Notes: generated from the letters alone by a model not told the origin. DNA of 34,162 nt from Lachnospiraceae bacterium (GCA_024403235.1 JAKSSF010000027.1:1-34162), one strand, 5' to 3'. Counted from the stretch's first letter, positions 15,545 to 23,014 are shown. Numbers and translations: made by a program.

Positions 15545-16509
15545 TATAAACCTCCTCGACGGAACAGGGCATAAAATGCATACATGGTGCAGGCAACCTC
15601 TAAGCCTACACAAATATCAATTGGCAGAATAATTCCACCACTTAAAATGGTGCCGGGAATACCCAAAGGAATATGGTTTTCCAATCCGTTGGCACCGGTA
15701 ATATAGAAATAAGATCCAATCAATCCATACATAGTCAATGCAGTAATCTTGGCTACTTTATAAATCTGCTCATTGAAAAACCGTTGGGTTTTTTTGAATC
15801 CAAAAGCGCTTACATACAAAATCAAACCGGAGCCAAAAATAGCACCACCGGAAAATCCACCACCGGGAGATAAGTGACCGTTTAATACCACATAAATTCC
15901 GAAAATAAAAATCACCGGACATAATAAAAAGGCAGCAGATTGTAAAATTACATCATTTTTGGGTTCCAGAACACGATCGTTTTTACCATCGTCTAATCTT
16001 TTTAACAATGCCTCATCCAACATCAATAAAATCATGACGCAGCAGGTGGCGATAAATAATACATTGGTTTCTCCAAAGGTATCAAAGGCACGATAGGTTA
16101 GAATCATACCGGTAACGATATTGACAGAGCCTGTTTCCTGTAAACCTGATTCAATATACCGGGAACTCACCTGATTGTTGGCCGGATTGGCAGCATTACC
16201 GGTTTGGGGTAAATAGGAAACCGTAAACAAAAGTAGGGTGGCTAGCAAAAAACAAAAGAACACTGCCACAAAGGTATAAATCCTATTAAAACGACGGAGC
16301 GTCTTGTTATGTTCAATATCATAAATCTTGTCATGCAGCATTTGCTCTTCCCGCATGCGTTCCTCAATGGTCTCCTCCGGAACAGACCATTCCTTTTGGG
16401 GCTTCATTTCTACTTGCCCTAAAAAAGGATCCTTGCTGCCGGATAACCATCTGCCAAAGCGATAGGAAAAGGTTTTTTCATAGTCTGCTTGTGTTTTTTT
16501 CTTACTCAA
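15544..16509 (-). CDS. MbhE-MnhB fusion subunit
   Basis: A 321-residue membrane protein in three parts. There is a charged cytoplasmic N-terminus of ~75 residues, then an MbhE-like part (SSRYIESGLQETGSVNIVTG, then ILTYRAFDTFGE), and then an MnhB domain (GHLSPGGGFSGGAI). In Mbh hydrogenases these are separate small subunits, so the fusion is informative. The start is uncertain. TTG 16509 is preferred because AGGAG lies seven bases upstream and it overlaps the previous stop by eight bases. An ATG at 16551 with no ribosome site would add 14 residues. Confidence 0.8.
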   Translation of the reverse strand: MSKKKTQADYEKTFSYRFGRWLSGSKDPFLGQVEMKPQKEWSVPEETIEERMREEQMLHDKIYDIEHNKTLRRFNRIYTFVAVFFCFLLATLLLFTVSYLPQTGNAANPANNQVSSRYIESGLQETGSVNIVTGMILTYRAFDTFGETNVLFIATCCVMILLMLDEALLKRLDDGKNDRVLEPKNDVILQSAAFLLCPVIFIFGIYVVLNGHLSPGGGFSGGAIFGSGLILYVSAFGFKKTQRFFNEQIYKVAKITALTMYGLIGSYFYITGANGLENHIPLGIPGTILSGGIILPIDICVGLEVACTMYAFYALFRRGGL

Positions 16510-16792
16510 GAGTAGACTCCTTTCCGTCCTTGGTATAAATATCCTGTACATGTAAGGCTTTAATCTTTTTCAAGGTTGCAAAAAATAAAATCGTAGTAAC
16601 ACCTGCGCCAACGGCTGCCTCTGTAATGCCCAAATCAGGAGATTCCAAACATACCCAAAGAATAGACATAATCAAACTAAAGGACATATAAATCAAAATG
16701 GAGTTTAGCAGTTTTTTCGAAAAACTAACGAAAATGGCACATGCCACCAAAAAAATCATCAATAATAATTGAAAGAAATCCATACTAGTCAC
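16502..16792 (-). CDS. MbhD-like (DUF4040) membrane subunit
   Basis: A 96-residue membrane protein with three helices and the signature SPDLGITEAAVGAGVTTILF of MbhD/DUF4040 proteins, the part corresponding to a segment of MrpA C-terminus and NuoJ. The start is taken as GTG 16792 because GGGAGG sits nine bases upstream; ATG 16783 is the alternative. It overlaps mnhG by eight bases. In this operon the MrpA C-terminal region is therefore supplied by separate genes, as in Mbh hydrogenases. Confidence 0.82.
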   Translation of the reverse strand: MTSMDFFQLLLMIFLVACAIFVSFSKKLLNSILIYMSFSLIMSILWVCLESPDLGITEAAVGAGVTTILFFATLKKIKALHVQDIYTKDGKESTLE

Positions 16793-17183
16793 GACACATT
16801 TCCTCCCTTGTATCTGCAGACTCTTCCTGTTCCATTTCTGCTTCCAAAGCCGCTACCGTAGGATAGCTTTTACAATGTTTCTCCAAGGAATCATTTGTGG
16901 TGGCTTCCAGCTTTGTCAAAAGATGAGAAGACACGGGAGAAGCAAACCAGAAAAATAGTATAATCATTAATAATTTCAAAGAAGTAAAAGTAAAACCACT
17001 TAAAATAACCAGTCCAAATAAGCTGCAAAACAGCCCCAGGGTATCTCCCATGGCAGCAGCGTGCATTCTGTTTAATACATAATCAAATCGGAAAATCCCG
17101 AATAACTCCAATAAGAAGACTGCAAGCCCTGTTAATAAAAAGGCTGCTCCCAGGAGAAATTGTATCCACTGCAAAACCAACAT
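16785..17183 (-). CDS. mnhG: MnhG/MrpG subunit
   Basis: A 132-residue protein with three N-terminal membrane helices. RFDYVLNRMHAAAMGDTLG matches the conserved MrpG segment (R.PD...R.HAA.K..TLG), and PVSSHLL is the usual third-helix ending. An acidic soluble tail of ~40 residues follows. ATG 17183 begins one base after the mnhF stop with GGAGGG upstream. MrpG is a small essential subunit at the complex periphery. Confidence 0.88.
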   Translation of the reverse strand: MLVLQWIQFLLGAAFLLTGLAVFLLELFGIFRFDYVLNRMHAAAMGDTLGLFCSLFGLVILSGFTFTSLKLLMIILFFWFASPVSSHLLTKLEATTNDSLEKHCKSYPTVAALEAEMEQEESADTREEMCRD

Positions 17184-17184
17184 T

Positions 17185-17577
17185 TTACATTCCCTCCTGT
17201 TCAAAAGTAATTTGACTCATATCCTGCACTTCTTCCGGATCAATGTCATCAGGCTTGGTATTCAAAGCACCACTCTGCAATTTTTTCTCCCGGTAAATAC
17301 CCACATAAATCTGTGTCAAAATGATAACCGCCAGGAAACTAATCATGGCATAAATCAGACAAATATCAATGATAAAGTATTCTTTTAATAAGAAACCAAC
17401 CACAGAAATCATGACAATAACAATGGTACCCATCATATTTACTGCCATTACACGGTCCGCCACACGGGGACCCTTTACGGCACGAAACATGCAGGCAAAT
17501 AAAGACAGCGCCAAAGTAAATAATACAATCCAATAGAGAGTGGTATATGCATTTTGTAAAATGAGAGAAGTGTTCAT
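17185..17577 (-). CDS. mnhF: MnhF/MrpF subunit
   Basis: A 130-residue protein with three helices and the conserved VKGPRVADRVMAVNMMGT segment of MrpF (R..KGP...DRV.A.D). The acidic tail is longer than in most MrpF. ATG 17577 lies one base after the mnhE stop, with GGAGGAG ten bases upstream; the open frame extends further back, but only inside mnhE. It acts as a small membrane subunit needed for complex assembly. Confidence 0.88.
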   Translation of the reverse strand: MNTSLILQNAYTTLYWIVLFTLALSLFACMFRAVKGPRVADRVMAVNMMGTIVIVMISVVGFLLKEYFIIDICLIYAMISFLAVIILTQIYVGIYREKKLQSGALNTKPDDIDPEEVQDMSQITFEQEGM

Positions 17578-17578
17578 C

Positions 17579-18043
17579 TTATTGTATCTCCTCCATCTGT
17601 TGCAGCAGTCTGACAAAAATAGACTGGTCAATACCTACCCCAAATTCCTTGTCCAGACAATGTACCTGCAAATGATTTTCTTTTAAAGACACGGTAATAG
17701 TTCCGGGAGTAAGCGTAATGGAATTGGCCAACAAAACTCTGGCAAACTTTGACTGTAAAGGGGCATCAAATTCCACCATTATCGGCTCCACATCATAACG
17801 CTCTGTAACCAACTTCTTCAATACAGCCACATTTGCCAAAATGATTTCCTTAAACAACACCAAACAGTAATACAGTATAAAAAGCCCACGCTTTGCCAAA
17901 AGCTTATCAGTACTGGGCTTGTAATCCAAAAATTTTATCAGGAAAAAATACATCAGCCCTGCGATTACAAGGCCGAACAGCGTAATTTCCAAATTCAGTT
18001 TTCCATTAAAAATGACCCATGTCAGGAAAAATATCAAATACAT
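17579..18043 (-). CDS. mnhE: MnhE/MrpE subunit, first gene of the antiporter operon
   Basis: A 154-residue MrpE with two N-terminal helices and the family segment FARVLLANSITLTPGTITVS (LAN.ITLTPGT). MrpE is the conserved Mrp assembly and activity subunit. ATG 18043 is chosen. The frame runs 18 codons further up but only through the 73-bp repeat, whose terminal AAAAGG supplies the ribosome site eight bases before the ATG. The 5' leader thus carries the repeat hairpin. Confidence 0.88.
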   Translation of the reverse strand: MYLIFFLTWVIFNGKLNLEITLFGLVIAGLMYFFLIKFLDYKPSTDKLLAKRGLFILYYCLVLFKEIILANVAVLKKLVTERYDVEPIMVEFDAPLQSKFARVLLANSITLTPGTITVSLKENHLQVHCLDKEFGVGIDQSIFVRLLQQMEEIQ

Positions 18044-18051
18044 AACTATCA

Positions 18052-18124
18052 CCTTTTGGCCCCCGGGGACGGGGATATGTCCCAATTTTTGGAACAAAAA
18101 TTAGGACTAACAGGGGGCCATTTT
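18052..18124 (-). repeat. 73-bp hairpin repeat, copy 1 (inverted to copy 2)
   Basis: The minus strand matches 20188-20260 at 68 of 73 positions. It has 8-bp terminal inverted repeats (TGGCCCCC near one end, GGGGGCCA near the other) and an inner 11-bp stem (CCTAATTTTTG, three-base loop, CAAAAATTGGG). It ends with GGCCAAAAGG, the ribosome site of mnhE. No transposase is linked. It resembles a small non-autonomous palindromic (MITE/REP-like) element. Confidence 0.9.
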
Positions 18125-18149
18125 GTTTTGAGTCCACCTCAAATACAGT

Positions 18150-18155
18150 ATTATA
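18150..18155 (-). promoter_or_regulatory. Candidate -10 box of the mrp operon
   Basis: The minus strand reads TATAAT here, giving a predicted start near 18143, about 100 bases before mnhE. The -35 region 17 bases upstream is poor (ATTTCA), so strength or activator need is unclear. The transcript leader would contain the 73-bp repeat hairpin. Confidence 0.4.
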
Positions 18156-18253
18156 CGCTTCAAAATATAAAATGAAATGTGAAAAAATGTCTAAAAATAA
18201 GGGAAATAAGCAGATATAATTGTGAATTTTTGAAAGTAACGCAAGACAGGAAA

Positions 18254-18298
18254 AATAAAAAAGCCGAAAACCTGCTATAAATGCTAAGCTTTCGACTT
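18254..18298 (-). terminator. Terminator of the tRNA-Lys transcript
   Basis: On the minus strand AAGTCGAAA pairs with TTTCGGCTT (one G-T pair), followed by TTTTTTATTTTT. It lies five bases after the tRNA 3' end. Confidence 0.8.
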
Positions 18299-18302
18299 CC
18301 AC

Positions 18303-18375
18303 TGCGCCTTCAGGGGCTCGAACCCTGGACACCCTGATTAAGAGTCAGGTGCTCTACCAACTGAGCTAAAGGCGC
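18303..18375 (-). tRNA. tRNA-Lys (anticodon CUU)
   Basis: A complete 73-base cloverleaf on the minus strand. The acceptor GCGCCTT/AAGGCGC is perfect over 7 bp, the D arm is GCTC..GAGC, the anticodon stem CCTGA/TCAGG holds the loop CTCTTAA with anticodon CTT, and the T arm is CAGGG-TTCGAGC-CCCTG. The discriminator is A and CCA is not encoded. It reads AAG lysine codons. It has its own promoter (18400-18428) and terminator. Confidence 0.97.
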
Positions 18376-18382
18376 ATATTTA

Positions 18383-18412
18383 TTTACAACGCAAGACTGA
18401 TTATAGTATAAT
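18383..18412 (+). promoter_or_regulatory. Promoter of tatD-ksgA
   Basis: TTTACA at 18383-18388, an 18-base spacer, TATAAT at 18407-18412 on the plus strand. It overlaps the divergent tRNA promoter base for base. Confidence 0.65.
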
Positions 18413-18428
18413 ACACTTTGAATTGCAA
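18400..18428 (-). promoter_or_regulatory. Promoter of tRNA-Lys
   Basis: On the minus strand TTGCAA (18423-18428), a 17-base spacer and TATAAT (18400-18405). This predicts a start about 18 bases before the mature tRNA 5' end. Confidence 0.65.
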
Positions 18429-18516
18429 GGATTTTTTGAAAAATTTTTAGAGAATACATCTGTAAGTTCATTTGTAAAAATAACAGCAAAAATAGAAAAT
18501 GGATAGGATAAATAAC

Positions 18517-19284
18517 ATGATATTTGAAACTCACGCCCATTATGATGATGACGCTTTTGAGGAAGACAGAGAAGCATTACTTGCACAGCTGCCGGAGAAT
18601 GGTATCGGTTATGTGGTAAATATTGGAGCCAGCTTAAGGTCTGTTAAAAGTAGTATTGCCTTGGCAGAAAAATATGAATATATCTATGCAAGTGCTGGGA
18701 TTCATCCAAGTGATACAGATCAACTAAATGAAGAAAACTTTGCCTGGTTGAAACAGCAGTGTTCCCATCCAAGTGTTGTAGCTGTGGGAGAAATCGGTTT
18801 GGATTATCATTATGAAGATCCGGAACGAAAGATACAAAAAGAATGGTTTGCAAGGCAATTGGACTTGGCAAGAGAAGTGAAAAAGCCAATCATTATTCAT
18901 TCCAGAGAGGCAGCGCAAGATACTTATGAGATTATGAAAGCCCATAAAGCGCAGGAAAATAAAGGCGTGATTCATTGCTTTTCTTATACCAAGGAGACTG
19001 CAAAACAGTACTTAGATTGGAATTATTACTTTGGCATTGGGGGTGTGGTTACATTCAAAAATGCCAAAAAGTTAAAGGAAGCAGTAGAGTATATTCCTAT
19101 AGAAAATATTTTATTGGAAACGGACTGTCCATATATGGCACCCACGCCCCACAGAGGAGAAAGAAACAGTTCTCTATACCTTCCTTTGGTGGCTGAGGCC
19201 ATTGGAGAAATTAAGGGCATTTCTACAGAAGAAGTCATTGCTATCACAGAAAAAAATGCGATGAATTTTTATGGAATTGTATAG
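18517..19284 (+). CDS. tatD: TatD-family metal-dependent hydrolase / 3'-5' DNase
   Basis: A 255-residue TIM-barrel amidohydrolase of the TatD/YcfH/YabD family. Metal ligands are visible: H6 and H8 (ETHAHYDD), E92 (GEIGLDYHY), H128 (IIIHSRE), H153 (IHCFS) and D203 (ETDCPYMAP). TatD-family enzymes are Mg2+/Mn2+-dependent DNases linked to repair and quality control. ATG 18517 is preferred to the in-frame ATG 18499 because family members begin MIFDTHAHY and AGGAT lies just upstream. It forms a pair with ksgA 52 bases on, a common Firmicutes order. Confidence 0.93.
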   Translation: MIFETHAHYDDDAFEEDREALLAQLPENGIGYVVNIGASLRSVKSSIALAEKYEYIYASAGIHPSDTDQLNEENFAWLKQQCSHPSVVAVGEIGLDYHYEDPERKIQKEWFARQLDLAREVKKPIIIHSREAAQDTYEIMKAHKAQENKGVIHCFSYTKETAKQYLDWNYYFGIGGVVTFKNAKKLKEAVEYIPIENILLETDCPYMAPTPHRGERNSSLYLPLVAEAIGEIKGISTEEVIAITEKNAMNFYGIV

Positions 19285-19336
19285 GAAAAATAATTCTCGA
19301 TTTTGAAAGAATATCATTATATAAGGAAATCAAACC

Positions 19337-20251
19337 ATGGCAGATTTAGGAAATCCGGTTAATACCATTGCCGTATTACAAAAATATCAATTTAATTTTC
19401 AGAAAAAATTTGGGCAAAATTTTTTAATCGATACCCATGTGCTGGATAAGATTATCAAAGAAGCTGGCGTTACAAAAGAGGATTGTGTCTTAGAAATTGG
19501 TCCCGGCATCGGTACTATGACGCAGTACCTGGCAGAGTCCGCCAGAGAAGTGATTGCCGTAGAAATCGACAAAGCACTGATTCCCATTTTGCAGGACACC
19601 CTTTCTTCCTATAATAATGTAACGGTTATTAACGAAGACATTTTGAAATTGGATATTGGTGCTTTGGTGGAAGAAAGAAATGCCGGTAAGCCAATTAAAG
19701 TGGTGGCAAATCTTCCCTATTATATTACAACGCCTATCATCATGGGTCTGTTTGAAAATCATGTGCCTATGGAATCCATCACCATTATGGTGCAAAAGGA
19801 AGTGGCAGATCGTATGCAGGAAGGTCCCGGCAGCAAAGAATACGGTGCACTTTCTTTAGCAGTACAATACTATGCAAGGCCGGAAATTGTGGCACTGGTT
19901 CCACCAAACTGCTTTATGCCAAGACCTAATGTGGGCTCTGCTGTCATTCGTTTAACCAGACATAAAAATCCACCGGTAGAAGTAAACGACGAAGCTTATA
20001 TGTTTCGTTTAATACGGGCGTCCTTTAATCAAAGACGGAAAACAATGGCCAATGGATTAAAAAATGCCAGCGACTTAAATCTGACTCGAGAACAGGTAGA
20101 AGAAGCTTTAACAAAAATGAACCTTTCCCTTACGGTTCGGGGAGAGACTTTGTCGCTAGAGCAATTTGCAACCCTTAGTAATTTGTTAAAATGCCCCCCT
20201 GTTAGTCCTAATTTTTGTTCCAAAAATTGGGACATATCCCCGTTCCCCTAG
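19337..20251 (+). CDS. rsmA: 16S rRNA adenine dimethyltransferase KsgA/RsmA with repeat-encoded tail
   Basis: A 304-residue SAM-dependent methyltransferase that dimethylates two adjacent adenines in the 3'-terminal hairpin of 16S rRNA during 30S assembly. Motifs: FGQNFL, the SAM loop LEIGPGIGTMT, the catalytic NLPYY (125-129) and the C-terminal SFNQRRKT. Normal homologues end shortly after LSLEQFATLSN. Here the last 19 residues (from C286) come from the 73-bp repeat copy, read in frame until a stop at 20249-20251. The catalytic domain is unaffected. The added tail is probably unstructured. Confidence 0.95.
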   Translation: MADLGNPVNTIAVLQKYQFNFQKKFGQNFLIDTHVLDKIIKEAGVTKEDCVLEIGPGIGTMTQYLAESAREVIAVEIDKALIPILQDTLSSYNNVTVINEDILKLDIGALVEERNAGKPIKVVANLPYYITTPIIMGLFENHVPMESITIMVQKEVADRMQEGPGSKEYGALSLAVQYYARPEIVALVPPNCFMPRPNVGSAVIRLTRHKNPPVEVNDEAYMFRLIRASFNQRRKTMANGLKNASDLNLTREQVEEALTKMNLSLTVRGETLSLEQFATLSNLLKCPPVSPNFCSKNWDISPFP

Positions 20252-20260
20252 GCCAAAAGG
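20188..20260 (+). repeat. 73-bp hairpin repeat, copy 2
   Basis: It matches the reverse complement of 18052-18124 with five substitutions, four of them in the terminal palindrome, which is therefore degraded here. The inner hairpin is intact. It overlaps the 3' end of rsmA and ends in GGCCAAAAGG, the ribosome site of the next gene. Confidence 0.9.
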
Positions 20261-20268
20261 ACAACAAT

Positions 20269-21318
20269 ATGGAAAATAAGAAAAAATGGATTCTCAATTG
20301 CATACTGTTGCTTGTTATTACTGCTTTTACCTTGACGGTGGTTTTATGGGAAGAGAACCCGAAACAGTTTTTGGTGTTGCTGGATATGGCCAACGGCTGG
20401 TACTGGATTGGGTCAGCCATATTAATTTTTCCCTTTGTGGCCTGTGAATCCTTGATTTTGTATCTTTTATTAAAAAATGTAAATGAAAAACCGAGAATGG
20501 GGCACTGCCTGATTTACTCTTTCATCGGGTTCTTTTTCAGCAGTATCACTCCGGCGGCAGGCGGTGGCCAGCCGGCACAGGTTTACTATATGCACAAGGA
20601 CGGACTAAATCCAGGTGTCACTACACCTATTTTAATTGTTGTAACCATGGGCTATAAACTGGTACTAGTCATTGCAGGTATTGTACTGTTTATTTTACGT
20701 CCCGCTTCTTTAGTAAAGATGGAACCGGCCGGTATTCTGTGGGCCAGTGTAGGTTGGGTTGCCAATGTGGTAATTGTTTCATTTTTTGCTATATTGATTT
20801 TGTTTCCTGCCTTTGTGGAAAAATTGTGTCGAAAACTTCTGCAGATATTTGGAAGATATTTGAAGAAAGAGCGGACTAATCGTCTACAGGGGAAATTGGA
20901 TCAAGCTATCGAAAAATATCAGACCGTATCCCAGTGTGTAAAAAACAATGGATTTTTGATGGGGATAGTGATTATAATTAGTATAGTGCAAAGAAGTATA
21001 CTATTTTCCATTACATGGATTGTGTTACAATCCTTTCATATAGTAAGAATTCCATCGCTGTTTGAAGTGATTCTATTGCAGGCCATGGTTTCTTTGGGAA
21101 CAGACTTGATCCCCCTGCCCGGTGGCAGTGGAGCCAATGAAGCACTGTTTTTATTACTCTTTGCTGACATCTGTGGAGAAGCACTGGATGCGCCGGTTTT
21201 ACTTGCCAGCAGAGGAATCAGCTATTATGGGCAATTAGTATTGTGTGGACTTATGGTGGCAATCTTTGCCCGTAAATTAGGACGAAATTTCAGGAAAAAG
21301 GAAGTTGAAATAAAATGA
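20269..21318 (+). CDS. Flippase-like / LPG-synthase-type integral membrane protein
   Basis: A 349-residue polytopic protein of the UPF0104/YbhN family, related to the membrane domain of MprF (lysylphosphatidylglycerol synthase/flippase). Family signatures are FFSSITPAAGGGQPAQVYYM, RSILFSITWIVLQSF and DLIPLPGGSGANEA. About 7-8 helices are predicted. It lacks the soluble aminoacyl-transferase domain of MprF. Its position right before pssA and psd suggests lipid transport. ATG 20269 follows the repeat-derived AAAAGG by eight bases; the frame runs 18 codons further up through the repeat, which I exclude. Its stop overlaps pssA by four bases. Confidence 0.85.
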   Translation: MENKKKWILNCILLLVITAFTLTVVLWEENPKQFLVLLDMANGWYWIGSAILIFPFVACESLILYLLLKNVNEKPRMGHCLIYSFIGFFFSSITPAAGGGQPAQVYYMHKDGLNPGVTTPILIVVTMGYKLVLVIAGIVLFILRPASLVKMEPAGILWASVGWVANVVIVSFFAILILFPAFVEKLCRKLLQIFGRYLKKERTNRLQGKLDQAIEKYQTVSQCVKNNGFLMGIVIIISIVQRSILFSITWIVLQSFHIVRIPSLFEVILLQAMVSLGTDLIPLPGGSGANEALFLLLFADICGEALDAPVLLASRGISYYGQLVLCGLMVAIFARKLGRNFRKKEVEIK

Positions 21319-22034
21319 AGAAAAAATTTGTAGGCTTTTATGATTATACTGTTATCCTGACCCTGTTAAGCTTGGTATTGGCAATTTGGGGTATGACCAG
21401 AGCGATGCAGGATCATTTCCGTTTAGCGGTGTATCTGCTTGCCATGTGCGGACTTTTGGATACCTTTGATGGGAAAGTGGCCAGGACAAAGAAAAACCGT
21501 ACGGATGATGAAAAATTGTACGGTATTCAACTAGATTCTCTGGTGGATATGGTTAGCTTTGGTGTATTTCCTGCTATGTTATGTTTTCTAATGGGTATGC
21601 GTACTACCTTAGATGTGATTATTCTTGTGGTGTATGCGATTTGTGGCGTTATAAGATTATCTTATTTTAATGTTTTGGAAACCAACAGACAGATGCATCC
21701 CAATGGAGAAGAAAAAACTTATCATGGGCTACCCATTACTTCCATAGCAGTGATTTTGCCCCTTACTTTTTTGGCCAGCTTTGCCATTGATGTGTGGAAT
21801 TTTGTTAGCGTGCTTCGTGTGATTATGCTGCTGACAGCCTTTTTATTTGTCTTTGATTTTAAGGTCAAAAAACTTACCAACTGGCAGCTGTTTACTTTGT
21901 TGATCCTTGCGCTTTTGGCAGCAGCGGCCATTCTGTTCTTCTCTCGTTATAAACTGCCTAAGGATGTGGCACCGGAGGAACCTTGGATTGAGTTAGAGGG
22001 CATAGAAGATTTGATAGAGGAACCCCTGTATTAG
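21315..22034 (+). CDS. pssA: CDP-alcohol phosphatidyltransferase, probable phosphatidylserine synthase
   Basis: A 239-residue membrane enzyme. The CDP-alcohol signature is present: D49, D52, G53, A56, R57, G70, D74, D78 (DTFDGKVAR and GIQLDSLVD). The gap between AR and G is 12 residues where the usual pattern has about 8, an insertion of four polar residues. It is followed by several helices and an acidic tail. It makes phosphatidylserine from CDP-diacylglycerol and serine, and the adjacent psd decarboxylates it. ATG 21315 overlaps the previous stop (ATGA). Confidence 0.88.
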   Translation: MKKKFVGFYDYTVILTLLSLVLAIWGMTRAMQDHFRLAVYLLAMCGLLDTFDGKVARTKKNRTDDEKLYGIQLDSLVDMVSFGVFPAMLCFLMGMRTTLDVIILVVYAICGVIRLSYFNVLETNRQMHPNGEEKTYHGLPITSIAVILPLTFLASFAIDVWNFVSVLRVIMLLTAFLFVFDFKVKKLTNWQLFTLLILALLAAAAILFFSRYKLPKDVAPEEPWIELEGIEDLIEEPLY

Positions 22035-22079
22035 AACAGTTACGAATAAAGAATTATAATCAGAAAAAAGGCACACAAA

Positions 22080-22943
22080 ATGATTAGTCGAAAACGAGAT
22101 GGTACCCCCGTAGAAACCTACGATAATGAGGGAGCCTTGATAGAAAAACTGTATAATACTACTTGGGGAAAAGTAGTGCTTCGGATCTTGATTTCTCCCT
22201 GTATCAGTCGACTGGCAGGAGCATTCCTTAGCACAAAACTATCTGCCCTTTTTGTAAAGCCATTTGTAAAAAAGAACGGTATTTCTTTGACCGATTATCC
22301 GGACAGAAAATACCATTCCTTTAACGATTTTTTTACCAGAAAAATCTTACCTATGGCCAGACCCATTGCAGAAGACGATACCAGACTGATTTCTCCCAGT
22401 GATGGTAAAGTAACTATATTTCCCTTACAAGAGAACACTCGCTTTACCATAAAAGGAGTGGAGTATTCTATGGATATCCTGCTTCGGAACAAGAGCTTGG
22501 GAGAAAAATACAAAGGTGGTTACGGCATTTTGATTCGCTTGACAGTGAATGATTACCACCGCTATTGTTATCCTGTTTCCGGCAGGAAAAGTAAAAATGT
22601 GCATTTGCAGGGTGTCTATCACACCGTAAATCCCAGAGCAGCGGAAACCTGCCCCATCTATCGGGAAAACACCAGAGAATACACTCTGATTAAAACGCCC
22701 CAGTTTGGCACTGTCCTAATGATGGAAATCGGCGCCATGTTAGTTGGACGCATCAAAAATCTGCACCAAGAAAAACAAGTTAACAGAGGAGAAGAAAAAG
22801 GCTATTTTGAATTTGGCGGTTCTTCTATTATGATATTTTTGCAGAAAAATCATTTTACTCCGGATGCCGATTTGACAACGAATACACAAGCCGGAGAAGA
22901 GACTATTGTCAAAAAAGGCGAGTCTTTAGGATTTTTAAAATAA
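22080..22943 (+). CDS. psd: Phosphatidylserine decarboxylase
   Basis: A 287-residue proenzyme that converts phosphatidylserine to phosphatidylethanolamine. It has the SPSDGKV segment, VNDYHRYCYPVSG with the active-site histidine, and the self-cleavage motif FGGSS (245-249), with S248 expected to become the pyruvoyl group (GGSS variant of LGST). Length is normal. It lies 45 bases after pssA in the same direction with AAAAAGG before the ATG, so the two steps are coupled. The operon ends at, or reads through, the hairpin at 22980-23014. Confidence 0.92.
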   Translation: MISRKRDGTPVETYDNEGALIEKLYNTTWGKVVLRILISPCISRLAGAFLSTKLSALFVKPFVKKNGISLTDYPDRKYHSFNDFFTRKILPMARPIAEDDTRLISPSDGKVTIFPLQENTRFTIKGVEYSMDILLRNKSLGEKYKGGYGILIRLTVNDYHRYCYPVSGRKSKNVHLQGVYHTVNPRAAETCPIYRENTREYTLIKTPQFGTVLMMEIGAMLVGRIKNLHQEKQVNRGEEKGYFEFGGSSIMIFLQKNHFTPDADLTTNTQAGEETIVKKGESLGFLK

Positions 22944-22979
22944 AAGATTGACAACAAATTAAATAATTGACAAATAAAT

Positions 22980-23014
22980 AAACCCTTCATACAATAGATT
23001 TGTATGGAGGGTTT
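22980..23014 (+). promoter_or_regulatory. 15-bp hairpin that is both terminator and ribosome-site mask
   Basis: Bases 22980-22994 pair with 23000-23014 (15 bp, one wobble, five-base loop), followed by TATTT. The 3' arm contains GGAGGG (23006-23011), which lies eight bases before the ATG of the kinase gene. The hairpin both resembles a terminator for psd and hides the start of the next gene. Confidence 0.8.
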
